A stretch of 64,000 nucleotides of DNA from Cytobacillus sp. FSL H8-0458 (GTDB taxonomy: Bacteria > Bacillota > Bacilli > Bacillales > Cytobacillaceae): contig NZ_JBBOBR010000001.1 of NCBI RefSeq assembly GCF_038002165.1, positions 3,945,001-4,009,000 on the forward strand, given 5' to 3'. The stretch's first letter is position 1; every line of letters starts with the position of its first letter. The notes under the pieces were generated by a model that was not told the DNA's origin, made no database searches, and saw only the letters and a list, made by a program, of their open reading frames with translations. The translations under genes and the position numbers were made by a program. This document shows, one piece after another, positions 8,700 through 17,271 of the stretch.

Positions 8700-8912
8700 A
8701 TGATACCTATAAGGTCTGCAATTAATAATTCCCATCTTTAGGTTAATTCGACAATTTCTTATGAAAACCCTTTTTCCAGTGGACTGATTTCCCATCAAAC
8801 AGGAAGTTACCCCCAGCTGGAAACGGGTAAATTTACAAAACCAGACAATTTTATATATTAAATGACTTTCTTTTTTACCCTATTGAAAAAAAAGTAAACC
8901 TTTTTCGGCTGC

Positions 8913-8948
8913 AAAAAAAAATAAAAAACGCCCTTCAAAAGAGCGTTT
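8913..8948 (-). terminator. Terminator behind ndoA
   Basis: A 10-bp stem on the minus strand (AAACGCTCTT/AAGGGCGTTT, one wobble) with a 3-nt loop is followed by TTTTATTTTTTTTT. It directly follows the ndoA stop and separates toxin-antitoxin from sigB transcription. Confidence 0.85.
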
Positions 8949-8949
8949 G

Positions 8950-9300
8950 TTAAAATTCGATGAGGCCTAAGCTGATTTGCACGGCTTCATCCACTTTTTC
9001 CATCATTTCGTCATCGAGATGGGTTATTTTATCGGTTAAGCGTTGTTTATCAATTGTACGAATCTGTTCTAATAAGATGACCGAATCCCTTTCAAAACCA
9101 TAACGCTTCGCATCAATTTCAACGTGAGTAGGCAGCTTTGCTTTTTGAATCTGAGCTGTGATTGCTGCAACAATTACTGTGGGACTAAACCGATTCCCGA
9201 TGTCGTTTTGGATGACAAGCACTGGACGGACGCCGCCTTGTTCTGAACCAACAACTGGGGATAGGTCTGCAAAATAAACGTCACCACGTTTGACAATCAA
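8950..9300 (-). CDS. ndoA: EndoA (MazF/PemK-type) mRNA endoribonuclease toxin
   Basis: A 116-residue MazF-family toxin, nearly identical in plan to B. subtilis EndoA (YdcE), which cuts mRNA at [25 protein letters not shown] at the N-terminus and [11 protein letters not shown] near 23-33 are diagnostic. It starts with TTG, with GGAGG 8 nt upstream, and follows the antitoxin gene by 4 bp. Located between alr and rsbR as in B. subtilis, so it is a chromosomal core gene and not a plasmid addiction remnant. Confidence 0.96.
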   Translation of the reverse strand: MIVKRGDVYFADLSPVVGSEQGGVRPVLVIQNDIGNRFSPTVIVAAITAQIQKAKLPTHVEIDAKRYGFERDSVILLEQIRTIDKQRLTDKITHLDDEMMEKVDEAVQISLGLIEF

Positions 9301-9304
9301 AGGA

Positions 9305-9586
9305 TTATCCTCCGCTAACTAGACGTTCAACTGTGTGTTCTGCCTCGTATTCCGCTTGAAATGCTTCAGATGCAATCGTCAAATTTATTTTCGCCATCTC
9401 CATGTAGCCTCGCCTCATGGACTCGCGAATTTGTCTCTTTTTGCGTTCTCGCAAATACATTTTGGTTGCTTGATAAATGAATTCACTCCGGTTAACGTTT
9501 TCCTGTTTAGCAAATCCGTCTAACTCGGTTAAAAGATGCTGCGGTAATTTCACCATTATCTCTGTTGTTGTGCTGGACTCAGACAC
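9305..9586 (-). CDS. ndoAI: EndoAI antitoxin (ribbon-helix-helix, MazE analogue)
   Basis: About 93 residues: an N-terminal ribbon-helix-helix part ([20 protein letters not shown]) and a C-terminal toxin-binding tail ([10 protein letters not shown], ending TVERLVSGG). It neutralises EndoA. I prefer the GTG at 9586, which has GGAGGTG 7 nt upstream and gives a SESS-type N-terminus as in B. subtilis; the ATG at 9592 nearly touches the ribosome binding site. Confidence 0.94.
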   Translation of the reverse strand: MSESSTTTEIMVKLPQHLLTELDGFAKQENVNRSEFIYQATKMYLRERKKRQIRESMRRGYMEMAKINLTIASEAFQAEYEAEHTVERLVSGG

Positions 9587-9728
9587 AAACATACACCTCC
9601 ACCATCACTACACACCATTTTTATATCTACCATTTTCAATATTACCATTAATAAAGCCCAATGCAAAGGGGATTTCTTAATTCTTCTGTATTATCGGCCA
9701 AAAAAATAGTATTTTATGCATGATTTCA

Positions 9729-9960
9729 GAAAAGCGGAAGCGCCTTCGGAACAATCCAAAACCGATTGTTCCTGCGAAGAATCATTCAAGGATGCCTTTC
9801 CTGTGTGCTCACCCCCGACAAGCACAAGACGAGTCCTGCAAGAAGGTGTTCTTTCCTTCTGGAAGGGATTGGCTTATGTCTCGAGTCCCAAGGAGCCGTA
9901 ACTAGACAAGCTTGTGACCTCGAGGGGATAGGCGCTGAAGCTAGACAGTTAACTAACTTC
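9729..9960. repeat. Interspersed repeat, copy A (about 230 bp)
   Basis: This fills most of the 465-bp gap before alr. It begins GAAAAGCGGAAGCGCC, holds a stem (CTTCGGAACAA with TTGTTCCTGCGAAG), the segment GGTGTTCTTTCCTTCTGG, TCTCGAGTCCCAAGGAGCCG, and ends GCTAGACAGTTA. The same blocks in the same order recur at 52363-52626, and parts at 34376-34482 and 14084-14104. No protein-coding signal is convincing; short ORFs across it are in conflicting frames. It may be a non-autonomous mobile element or an extragenic palindromic repeat. Confidence 0.75.
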
Positions 9961-10057
9961 AAAATTTATGATTTTTATCTTTTCAGAAAGCCGCCGCGCT
10001 TATAACATCCCTTTCTTCGGGCGGAAGCGCTTCTTAACAACAATTAATTTTTTTCAA

Positions 10058-11224
10058 TTATAGCAGATAATTTATTCCCCCGATAATTTTACCATCTCTT
10101 TTATATATGCGCGGAACCCGGGAAGATACCATACAAGTAACTTCATAGTTGATGGTTTCAAGCTTTTCTGCGATTTCGTCAACCTGAATTTTTTCTTTCC
10201 CCTGCTCGCCGATCAGGGTTACCTTTGTTCCGACAGGCATTTCTTGAGGTATTTTAATCATACATTGATCCATGCATATCCTTCCAACAATTGGAACCCT
10301 CAATCCTTCAGAAAGTACCTCCTGTCCCTGAAGTTTTCGGATCCAGCCATCCGCATAGCCAATCGGCAATGTCGCAATCCATTCCTCTTCTTGTGCTTCA
10401 TAAGTCGCACCATAACTGACTTTCTCTCCTTTATGAAGCTTTTTCACATGAACAATAGTGGTGTGAAGAGAAAAAGCCTCTTTCAGCTCGAATGGAAGTA
10501 CAGACTTTATTTCCATGGATGGAGCCAGTCCATACATGCTGATCCCCATTCTGACAGCATTCAAATGCGCTTTTGGAAACCTGAGGCCAGCAGCACTGTT
10601 GCTGGTGTGGACATACTTCGGCAATACCTCGAGCCAGCCGATCATTTCTTCAAACCTGCTCAGCTGCGTTTCAAAATAGGCATTGTCCAATGAATCCGCG
10701 GTGGCGAAATGCGTAAATACCCCTTCAAGCAGAAAACGCTTGTCCTTTTTGATAACGCTCTCAATTCCCGCAAGCTCATCCCGGCTCCGAATCCCCAGGC
10801 GGCCCATTCCGGTATCAAGCTTTATATGAATATTCAGGGTTTCATCTTCTACATATACAGCTGCCTGTGACAGCCACTCCTGCTGAAAAACAGTGAGGGA
10901 GATTTTATTTGCTGCTGCCTCGCCTGCATGTTCCGGACGGCTCGCTCCCATAACTAAAATCGGCGCTTCAATTTTTTTCTTTCTCAATGCCATTGCCTCA
11001 TCCAGAGTCGCAACCGCCAGGGAGGATGCGCCGGCTTCCAGTGCCGCCTTCGCTACAGCTGCATCTCCATGCCCATACCCATTTGCCTTAACAACCGCAA
11101 TGATTTTTGTCCCTTCTTTTACATGTCTTTTCATTGACTCTACATTATATGAAATATGGTCCAGATTTATCTCTGCCCAAGTGTCACGATACATTTTTAT
11201 CTGTTCATTCATCGATGTATTCAC
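10058..11224 (-). CDS. alr: Alanine racemase
   Basis: Up to 388 residues, fold type III PLP enzyme converting L-Ala to D-Ala for peptidoglycan. [10 protein letters not shown] near residues 43-52 contains the PLP lysine. [24 protein letters not shown] near 270-293 and RICMDQCMI near 313-321 belong to the C-terminal beta domain, which carries the catalytic tyrosine. The start is uncertain: GTG 11224 lies against AAAGGA, ATG 11212 is 13 nt behind it. Gene order alr-ndoAI-ndoA is the B. subtilis order. A 450-bp gap with a repeat array lies upstream. Confidence 0.95.
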   Translation of the reverse strand: MNTSMNEQIKMYRDTWAEINLDHISYNVESMKRHVKEGTKIIAVVKANGYGHGDAAVAKAALEAGASSLAVATLDEAMALRKKKIEAPILVMGASRPEHAGEAAANKISLTVFQQEWLSQAAVYVEDETLNIHIKLDTGMGRLGIRSRDELAGIESVIKKDKRFLLEGVFTHFATADSLDNAYFETQLSRFEEMIGWLEVLPKYVHTSNSAAGLRFPKAHLNAVRMGISMYGLAPSMEIKSVLPFELKEAFSLHTTIVHVKKLHKGEKVSYGATYEAQEEEWIATLPIGYADGWIRKLQGQEVLSEGLRVPIVGRICMDQCMIKIPQEMPVGTKVTLIGEQGKEKIQVDEIAEKLETINYEVTCMVSSRVPRIYKRDGKIIGGINYLL

Positions 11225-11364
11225 GTCCTTTAGCCATTGCTTTATACATGTCGATTATCAAACTCGGCAGATGGTTTGTCAAATGGATATTTTTTTGAAC
11301 CTGGATTTACTTGAATGAGAAGGTTAAATCTGTGGTGGTGGATCCGGAAGCCCGGGCTTTCTTT

Positions 11365-11625
11365 GGACTCGGAATGCGTAAATTTGATGCGCTGGGTCTA
11401 AACCTTGGCTTACTTCGGACTCAGAAGGTGAAAATCTGTGGTGCTGAGTTCGAACCTTGGCCTACTTCGGACTCAGAATCCGTAAACCTGTGGACCCTGA
11501 GTCCAAACCTGAACCTTCTTCAGACTCAAAATGCCTAAATCCCACGCGCTGTGTCCGAACCCCGAACAAACTCAGACTCAGAATGCCAAATCCCATGCCC
11601 AGTGTCCGACCCCGTTCATCTTTCC
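11365..11625. repeat. Degenerate 52-bp tandem array 1 (about 5 units)
   Basis: Units begin with GGACTC or AGACTC at 11365, 11417, 11469, 11522 and 11574, a spacing of 52, 52, 53 and 52 bp. The two central units agree best (GGACTCAGAA...CTGTGG...CTGAGT...). Each junction can form a hairpin such as GAGTTCGAA, 11-nt loop, TTCGGACTC. The array occupies the gap between alr and ydcC. The family recurs in inverse orientation at 43878-44127. Confidence 0.8.
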
Positions 11626-11675
11626 ACTCCAACACAAAAAACAGGCCCCATATGAGACCTGCTTTAGTCAATGAT

Positions 11676-12689
11676 TTATTTCACCATTTCTCCTTGTACC
11701 GAGCGGGCAATATCGGACATTTCTTCAGGTGATAGATCGTTAGATGCGATCATATAATCCACGCCCTGGTAGGTCCAGGAGATGGTGTTGTCAGAAAGTG
11801 CACCAATGTTGAAGCCAAGGTCAACCGGTTCGCCTTTAACAGATGTAACGACGGATGATGTCGGCATGACAGCAGCCTTTTCCTGTACAAGCGTGAATGA
11901 CTTTTCTCCATCATATGTCAATACAACGCGCTTGCGGTCTTCTGTTTTCATTTCCTGTTCATCAACCAGCTTTACATCTGCCATATCCATCTGCGGATAT
12001 TTAACTGTGAATTCCTGATCCTCCACCTCTGCCATGACCGGCACTTCGAGCTGGGCGCCTGTCATATTCTTCTGCATGTCAAAGTCTTTCTTATCGAAGC
12101 TTGTATTGAACTTTACATTTGAAAATTCTACTGTTACAAGTGCATTTTTATCAGGATCCATAACCTTCACACTGACTGGGGATAAATCGGACTTCTTCAG
12201 TTTGATTTCCTGTACAGGAAGCATCTGATTATTTTGATAGCGTGTTTTTGTTTCAAACACATAATGCTCTTTTGTAGCGGAGAACTTAGCTTCTTTATCT
12301 TCCATAATGTCCTTGATTAATGATTCATATAAATAAGCCTGGCTGCTGTTCTGCGGCCAATCACTCTGGAAGCGGAAGCTTTTGTTCAGCGCAGGAGTGA
12401 GGACAAATACACCGTCATTGTTTCGCAGAATCATCTGGCTTTGTTCCTTTTGGGCGTTTTTTAAGTTTACCCGGTAAAAGTCCGGATCTTTATGCCACAC
12501 TTCTATTTCATATGTCTGCGGGTCCGTTCCCATCTGCAGAGTCATTTTTGCCTCTGCCTTGTATCCCTTAACGTCTTCGAGCTTTTTATCAAGATCCTTT
12601 ACAACATCCTCCTGTGTTTTAGAACCACAGGCAGACAATGCAAGAACAACCAAAAGCCCGGCAAGCAGCATGAACCACTTTTTCTTCAT
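11676..12689 (-). CDS. ydcC: LolA-like outer-membrane-lipoprotein-carrier-fold lipoprotein (YdcC)
   Basis: A 337-residue exported lipoprotein: lysine-rich start, hydrophobic stretch and lipobox LSAC near residues 18-21, so it is anchored outside the membrane by a diacylglyceryl cysteine. The rest is a LolA/LppX-like beta fold with DUF4367-like C-terminal sequence. B. subtilis YdcC is in the same position and is expressed during sporulation; its molecular role is unclear. The gene lies between acpS and alr on the same strand. Confidence 0.85.
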   Translation of the reverse strand: MKKKWFMLLAGLLVVLALSACGSKTQEDVVKDLDKKLEDVKGYKAEAKMTLQMGTDPQTYEIEVWHKDPDFYRVNLKNAQKEQSQMILRNNDGVFVLTPALNKSFRFQSDWPQNSSQAYLYESLIKDIMEDKEAKFSATKEHYVFETKTRYQNNQMLPVQEIKLKKSDLSPVSVKVMDPDKNALVTVEFSNVKFNTSFDKKDFDMQKNMTGAQLEVPVMAEVEDQEFTVKYPQMDMADVKLVDEQEMKTEDRKRVVLTYDGEKSFTLVQEKAAVMPTSSVVTSVKGEPVDLGFNIGALSDNTISWTYQGVDYMIASNDLSPEEMSDIARSVQGEMVK

Positions 12690-12833
12690 TCCTTCAGCCC
12701 CTTTGTCTCATTTCAGTGAGATTGGCCGAACTTCCGGCCTGTCTCTCCTATCGCATTATGAATATATGAGACAACCTTAAGGAATATGCTAGGAGGAATG
12801 ACAAGCTTTTGAAATTCTTCCTGCAGTAAAAAG

Positions 12834-13187
12834 TCATTCTTTTTCTATAACCACCTGAGCCACAGCATACTCCCTGCTATGGGAAATCGACAAATGAATC
12901 CCATCTGTAAATGGCTTCGAAATAAACGGCTTACCCTTTTCATCCTTTTCAATTTCAATATCCTGAAAGGAAAGTTCTTCGCCAATTCCGGTTCCCCATG
13001 CCTTTGAAAAAGCTTCTTTCGCCGCAAATCTTCCGGCAAGAAACTCTGCGCGCCTTCTTTCCGGCAATTGCTGATAGCCATTCAGCTCTTTTGGCGTCAA
13101 AATCCGTTCAGGAAACCGCTCCTGTCTGGCAATAATTTTTCGTATCCGCTCCAGATCTGCAATATCAATCCCAATACCGGAAATCAT
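12834..13187 (-). CDS. acpS: Holo-[acyl-carrier-protein] synthase
   Basis: A 117-residue phosphopantetheinyl transferase that activates acyl carrier protein with coenzyme [13 protein letters not shown] near 4-15 gives the Mg-binding aspartate, and [16 protein letters not shown] near 54-69 is the second signature. Length is that of the family. About 140 bp upstream of ydcC on the same strand. Confidence 0.96.
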   Translation of the reverse strand: MISGIGIDIADLERIRKIIARQERFPERILTPKELNGYQQLPERRRAEFLAGRFAAKEAFSKAWGTGIGEELSFQDIEIEKDEKGKPFISKPFTDGIHLSISHSREYAVAQVVIEKE

Positions 13188-13351
13188 CTCTCATCTTCCT
13201 TCTATTTATAATATTCGCTGCATAAAGAATACAGTAGAAGCAGGTTTATGTACACAAGATCCGCTGAATAAGTGTTATGGCATGCTGAGAAGCCGCTTTT
13301 CAGTCTATGATGTAGATATACGTTCAAACTATTTAAGCACGGAGGAGAGCC

Positions 13352-14077
13352 ATGTTTACGAGAACGGAAAGCTTAAAGGAATTTATCCGCTACTACCCTG
13401 TTGTTTCTGCTATCATTTGTATCCATATTATCATCTATCTATTAACAGTCATTCCCCTTTTCCCAAATTCACTTATTTTTGAGAAGCTGGCTGGTGTCAA
13501 TTTATATATTGTGGAGGGTGAATACTGGCGGCTGCTGAGCCCAATCATACTGCACAGCGGCTTCTCCCATGTTTTATTTAACAGCTTTTCACTCGTTTTA
13601 TTCGGTCCTGTTCTGGAAAGGCTCATCGGGAAAACCAGATTCATTCTGCTTTATATCACCGCGGGGGCAGCCGCCAACATTGCTACACTAATCCTTGAAC
13701 CATTAACGTATATTCACGCGGGAGCCAGCGGTGCGATCTTTGGCCTGTTCGGCTACTTTGCGGCAATCCTCGTCTTTCGAAAAGAACTTTTATCCAGGGA
13801 AAACTCACAAATCATCCTGACCATCACGATCATCGGGGTAATTATGACCTTCCTTCAGCCAAACATCAATGTGACGGCACATATATTCGGCCTGATTGCA
13901 GGCTTCCTTATTGGTGCAGCCTCTCTGGCCAAAGGCCGTACATCATCTTCATCCGGCAGCATAAGGTCAGGCGGACTTTCCGGCATCAGGCCTTCTTTAA
14001 AAGGAGTGCCTGCATCAAGGCTTGCTGTTTGGGGAGTCATCGTTATTTTAGCCATAGTGGGGTTTTTAACCAGATAA
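13352..14077 (+). CDS. Rhomboid family intramembrane serine protease (YdcA type)
   Basis: A 241-residue membrane protein with about six transmembrane helices. The catalytic serine is in GASGAIFG (S126) and the partner histidine in VTAHIFG (H177). The tail after helix 6 is serine/glycine-rich (RTSSSSGSIRSGG) followed by a last hydrophobic segment. ATG follows GGAGAG. Divergent from acpS, on the opposite strand to its neighbours, as ydcA is in B. subtilis. Substrates unknown. Confidence 0.92.
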   Translation: MFTRTESLKEFIRYYPVVSAIICIHIIIYLLTVIPLFPNSLIFEKLAGVNLYIVEGEYWRLLSPIILHSGFSHVLFNSFSLVLFGPVLERLIGKTRFILLYITAGAAANIATLILEPLTYIHAGASGAIFGLFGYFAAILVFRKELLSRENSQIILTITIIGVIMTFLQPNINVTAHIFGLIAGFLIGAASLAKGRTSSSSGSIRSGGLSGIRPSLKGVPASRLAVWGVIVILAIVGFLTR

Positions 14078-14083
14078 TGGCGT

Positions 14084-14104
14084 CCACGGCTGGACAGTTA
14101 AACA
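14084..14104. repeat. Short fragment of the interspersed repeat (end piece)
   Basis: GGCTGGACAGTTA here matches the terminal block GCT(A/G)GACAGTTA of the copies at 9729-9960, 34376-34482 and 52363-52626. It stands just behind the rhomboid stop codon. Confidence 0.5.
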
Positions 14105-14131
14105 AAAAAAGCGCTCACTGGCGCTTTTCTT
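14104..14131. terminator. Bidirectional terminator between rhomboid gene and ydbT
   Basis: AAAAAAAGCGC, a short loop and GCGCTTTTCTTTTT give a compact stem with T runs on both strands. It serves the convergent rhomboid gene (+) and ydbT (-), whose stop lies inside it. Confidence 0.8.
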
Positions 14132-15566
14132 TTTGCTTCAATCCGGTATAAGAATACCATTTATAAATAGCATAAACTTCTTTCCTGTCGAGATCCCGAA
14201 CGGTTCCGCCTGTCCCGCCTGCCCCGGACATAGCTGCAGCTTCTATGGTAGCCAGACTGCGTTTTTTCTGAAAATAGCTTTCTTTCATGGAGAGGGACTG
14301 GATTCGATTTCTTCTCATAAAAACAGTTGTCCTCACTATTCCGCGATATCTGAGTGCAAGCTGCTGCGAGCTGATATCCCAGCCCGCATCCCTGTATTTG
14401 AGATGCGACCATCCCAGCGCAAGGATCAGCAGCACCAAAGAAAAGTATCCCCACGGCCTGAAAAAGAGGAGCGGCACAGCCACAAAAGGCAGTATCCACA
14501 GAAACCCTCTCCACAAATAGCGGTTGAGCGCTCTTTTCGGAGCTTTAAAGAAACCCGGCTGCAATTCATACTGTGGCAAGTGTGGTTTTAACAAACCGGC
14601 AATCCTAGTTTTTTTCACGATCGGCAGGATCATAAGGCGGGCGCTTTCATTGTCTTCAAGGGAACCCCCGGCACTTTCGATATAGACAGTTGCCAGGCCA
14701 AATGGCTGCCTAAGCAGGTTTTCCCTTATCTGAATAGCCTGTATGCGGTTCAGCGGGATCGTCATCTGCCGCTTTTCGAGCAAGCCTCTGGTGACAATCA
14801 ATTCCTTCTCATTTTTTATTAAAGTAAAACCGGCGTATTTCAGCATGCTCCCAATAAGAGCGATCAGCCATGCCATTAGAAAAACGATGAATACCAGTAC
14901 ACTCACAAAGATCATCCCATTGGCAATAAACCCTTCGAGCCCGGCAAACACCTTTTCATAGGGAATGATTTCTTCAAATTGAAAAACAAAAGCAAAGACA
15001 GCTGAAATAACGACGCCTGCCCCGCCTGAAGTTGATGCCAGAAGGAACAGTTCGCCAGGCGTAATTTTATAAATCACTTCCCGGTTCTGCACGGCTGTTT
15101 CCATTTCTGAAGGATTATTTTTGGCAGCTGAAAATGCCTGCTGAATGAAATCGGCATCTTCTTTAGAAATAGCCGTCAATACCGCTTCTGCCTCACCCGC
15201 ACCGCTTGAGCCCGCTGTCTCAACCTTCATTTTCACAAGTCCCAAGGGTCTTTGCAGCAAGCCTTCCGATAAGTCGAGACTTTGGATTCTTTCAAGCGGA
15301 ATATATCTTTTCTTCCTTACAAGAACACCATACTCGATTCGAAGCTCGCCTTCCTCCAGTCTATAGGTATATCTCCACCAGGTAAGGATCCCGATTAACA
15401 AAACCGAGATTATGACCCCTATAGATAGGACAAGCTGAACAGTTTCCCCATTTCCTCCTCTGCTTCCAAAGACAACAAAAATAAGAAAAGGCACCAGCAT
15501 TTCCTTAAGGTGTTTCAGGAAATTGACTGCCGCAGATATTGGGTGCAGCCGTTTCGGATTAGACAT
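14115..15566 (-). CDS. ydbT: Bacterial PH-domain membrane protein YdbT
   Basis: About 483 residues with three PH-like (bPH2) repeats, each introduced by membrane helices: YRLEEGELRIEYGVLVRKKR, then NEKELIVTRGLLEKRQMTIP, then QQLALRYRGIVRTTVFMRRN. Such YdbS/YdbT pairs are membrane proteins of unknown molecular role; in B. subtilis the operon has been linked to resistance against LCI-type bacteriocin (from memory). The start at ATG 15566 overlaps ydbS by 8 bp; a longer in-frame ORF runs into ydbS and is unlikely to be used. Confidence 0.85.
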   Translation of the reverse strand: MSNPKRLHPISAAVNFLKHLKEMLVPFLIFVVFGSRGGNGETVQLVLSIGVIISVLLIGILTWWRYTYRLEEGELRIEYGVLVRKKRYIPLERIQSLDLSEGLLQRPLGLVKMKVETAGSSGAGEAEAVLTAISKEDADFIQQAFSAAKNNPSEMETAVQNREVIYKITPGELFLLASTSGGAGVVISAVFAFVFQFEEIIPYEKVFAGLEGFIANGMIFVSVLVFIVFLMAWLIALIGSMLKYAGFTLIKNEKELIVTRGLLEKRQMTIPLNRIQAIQIRENLLRQPFGLATVYIESAGGSLEDNESARLMILPIVKKTRIAGLLKPHLPQYELQPGFFKAPKRALNRYLWRGFLWILPFVAVPLLFFRPWGYFSLVLLILALGWSHLKYRDAGWDISSQQLALRYRGIVRTTVFMRRNRIQSLSMKESYFQKKRSLATIEAAAMSGAGGTGGTVRDLDRKEVYAIYKWYSYTGLKQKEKRQ

Positions 15567-16038
15567 CATTTTCTGCAGCCCTTGCCAGCAGAGAAATGAA
15601 AAAGCGCAATTCCTCAGCTTCATCCACATCCAATGCCGGTATTTCATGAATCGTCGCAGCTGTCGAGATGGTGACGGTAGCCAGGCGATATTTACGCAAT
15701 ATCGGCCCTTGTCTGGTATCTACATGCTGCACCCGAATCATGGGAATAAGCGTCCTTTTTATCACAAATAGCCCATATTTAAGCTCTATTTCATTTTCCC
15801 GGACCTCATACCTCCATCTTTTCCACCTTAAAGCTGGGAAAGTCATAATGACCAGGTAAGCATAGGCGGAATAAAACATTAGAGAAGCTCCAATAATCCA
15901 AATAGGCCAATTTAACAGGATGGCAGCAGCAATAGCGCCCCCTGACAACACAAAAGGAAAAACAGAGTGGAGCGTGCCGGAGATTCTCCAGGCAAGCAGC
16001 CCCCTTGCCGGGATCCTTTTATGCGGCTCTGTAATCAT
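15559..16038 (-). CDS. ydbS: Bacterial PH-domain membrane protein YdbS
   Basis: A 159-residue protein with two transmembrane helices (about 27-67) and one PH-like domain (YEVRENEIELKYGLFVIKRTL near 76-96, then IPMIRVQHVDTRQGP). It overlaps ydbT and almost certainly acts with it in the membrane. Both follow cshA in the B. subtilis order, but here uvsE is inserted between. Confidence 0.86.
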   Translation of the reverse strand: MITEPHKRIPARGLLAWRISGTLHSVFPFVLSGGAIAAAILLNWPIWIIGASLMFYSAYAYLVIMTFPALRWKRWRYEVRENEIELKYGLFVIKRTLIPMIRVQHVDTRQGPILRKYRLATVTISTAATIHEIPALDVDEAEELRFFISLLARAAENDV

Positions 16039-16185
16039 GCAGTACCCCCCGCAATTCCATAAAATTAATAGCTGTTCAAAAACACCAAACTTTTTAGTGC
16101 TTTAAATCCGCTCTTTCACTTCTATAAGTATACATGACAAAAAAAAGAAGTGTCTCCCTTTTATGAAAAAAATGGGGGGTGCCAG

Positions 16186-17148
16186 TTATATTTTAAAGCT
16201 GGATGAATCAATAAAAGTCAGATTAGGGTTCATTTTCAAATCTTCAGCAAGCTTAAACAGGGCGCTGTCCTTCATCTTCGCTTCAATCATGCAATGAATC
16301 TCAGGCACTGACCCCTTAATGTTCTGCAGAAACTCCATGAACATATCAGCATCAATATAATCCGCATGCGCTCTGAAGTCTTTGTCTGATTTTGGGCTGG
16401 AAATATGCATTTTCACAGGCAGTTCAGAATGGTCCCATGTTGCTGCGACCCTTTCCCATTGCCCTATCCAGTCATCATTCTTGAAGTTGGCAAGGTGGTG
16501 ATGGTAATCAAATACAAGCGGTATCCCAAGCTTTTCACAAAGGTAGAGCGTATCATCAAGTGTAAAGGTAGTATCGTCATTCTCGAGTATAATCATCTGC
16601 TGGATTCCGGAAGGCGTAAAGCCCCAATTATGGATAAATTGTTCGAGCGCTTTTTCTTTATCATCATATCCTCCGCCCACATGCAGGACACAGCGGTGAG
16701 CAGGATTCAGACGCATGCCTTTCAGCAGGGCTTCATGCATAGCCAGCGTTTTGATGGACATATTCAATGTGTCAACTTTCGGTGTATTAAGGAGCACAAA
16801 ATGGTCAGGGTGAAAATCCACACGCATGGGATGTTCATCCAAAAAGTCGCCGATGCCGGACAGAATTTCTTTGAGTGGACGCATATACTTCCAATCAGAA
16901 AGTTCCTCATGATTAGCAAGCGGAATCAGTCGTGAGCTGAAGCGGAAAAAATGGATATCATGGGCTGTATTGTGCTTTAGCAGCCTCAGGCAATTCTCCA
17001 AATTTGAAACGGCAATTCGCTCCAGTCTTGCTATAGCCGCCTCCCGGTCTTTAAGACTTGAGAATTGTTTGAACGTCATCGTTTGCGATGGCGATGCATT
17101 TTTCAGATTCATACTCATCGCCACATACCCAAGGCGTACAATCGTCAT
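16186..17148 (-). CDS. uvsE: UV damage endonuclease UvsE
   Basis: A 320-residue TIM-barrel UVDE protein, which nicks DNA 5' of UV photoproducts. MTIVRLGYVAMSMNL opens the barrel. Metal-binding histidines and acids are visible in RVDFHPDHFVLLN near 109-121, VLHVGGGYDDKEKA near 155-168, FDYHHHLAN near 215-223 and KMHISSP near 247-253. ATG 17148 has GGGAG 8 nt upstream; an ATG three codons earlier has none. Placed between cshA and ydbS on the same strand. B. subtilis uvsE is in a different place, so this is a local insertion relative to it. Confidence 0.94.
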   Translation of the reverse strand: MTIVRLGYVAMSMNLKNASPSQTMTFKQFSSLKDREAAIARLERIAVSNLENCLRLLKHNTAHDIHFFRFSSRLIPLANHEELSDWKYMRPLKEILSGIGDFLDEHPMRVDFHPDHFVLLNTPKVDTLNMSIKTLAMHEALLKGMRLNPAHRCVLHVGGGYDDKEKALEQFIHNWGFTPSGIQQMIILENDDTTFTLDDTLYLCEKLGIPLVFDYHHHLANFKNDDWIGQWERVAATWDHSELPVKMHISSPKSDKDFRAHADYIDADMFMEFLQNIKGSVPEIHCMIEAKMKDSALFKLAEDLKMNPNLTFIDSSSFKI

Positions 17149-17271
17149 GTCGATCACTCCCGTTCAGCATTTCTCTTAGTATGTACGGCGGCCGCAGAGA
17201 AATTGCATGTGTGGACGGCTCTTCAAATGCAGACCAAAAAAAGAGAGCAGAATTTCTGCTCTCCAAATTTC

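Noticed and set aside
8586..8798. 70-codon ORF upstream of rsbR
   Set aside because: No ribosome binding site, odd composition, and it overlaps the putative promoter region.
8807..8824. GTTTCC...GGGTAA as a sigma-B promoter before rsbR
   Set aside because: The boxes are only 6 nt apart, far from the required 12-15 nt.
8950..9586. MazEF-type pair as sign of a plasmid or integrated island
   Set aside because: Position between alr and rsbR is the conserved chromosomal position in Bacillus.
9716..10005. Three overlapping plus-strand ORFs in repeat copy A
   Set aside because: They use all three frames of a palindromic repeat, lack ribosome binding sites, and are not kept in copy C.
14133..14591. 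152-codon plus-strand ORF opposite ydbT
   Set aside because: Antisense shadow of a well-supported gene, without ribosome binding site or recognisable domain.
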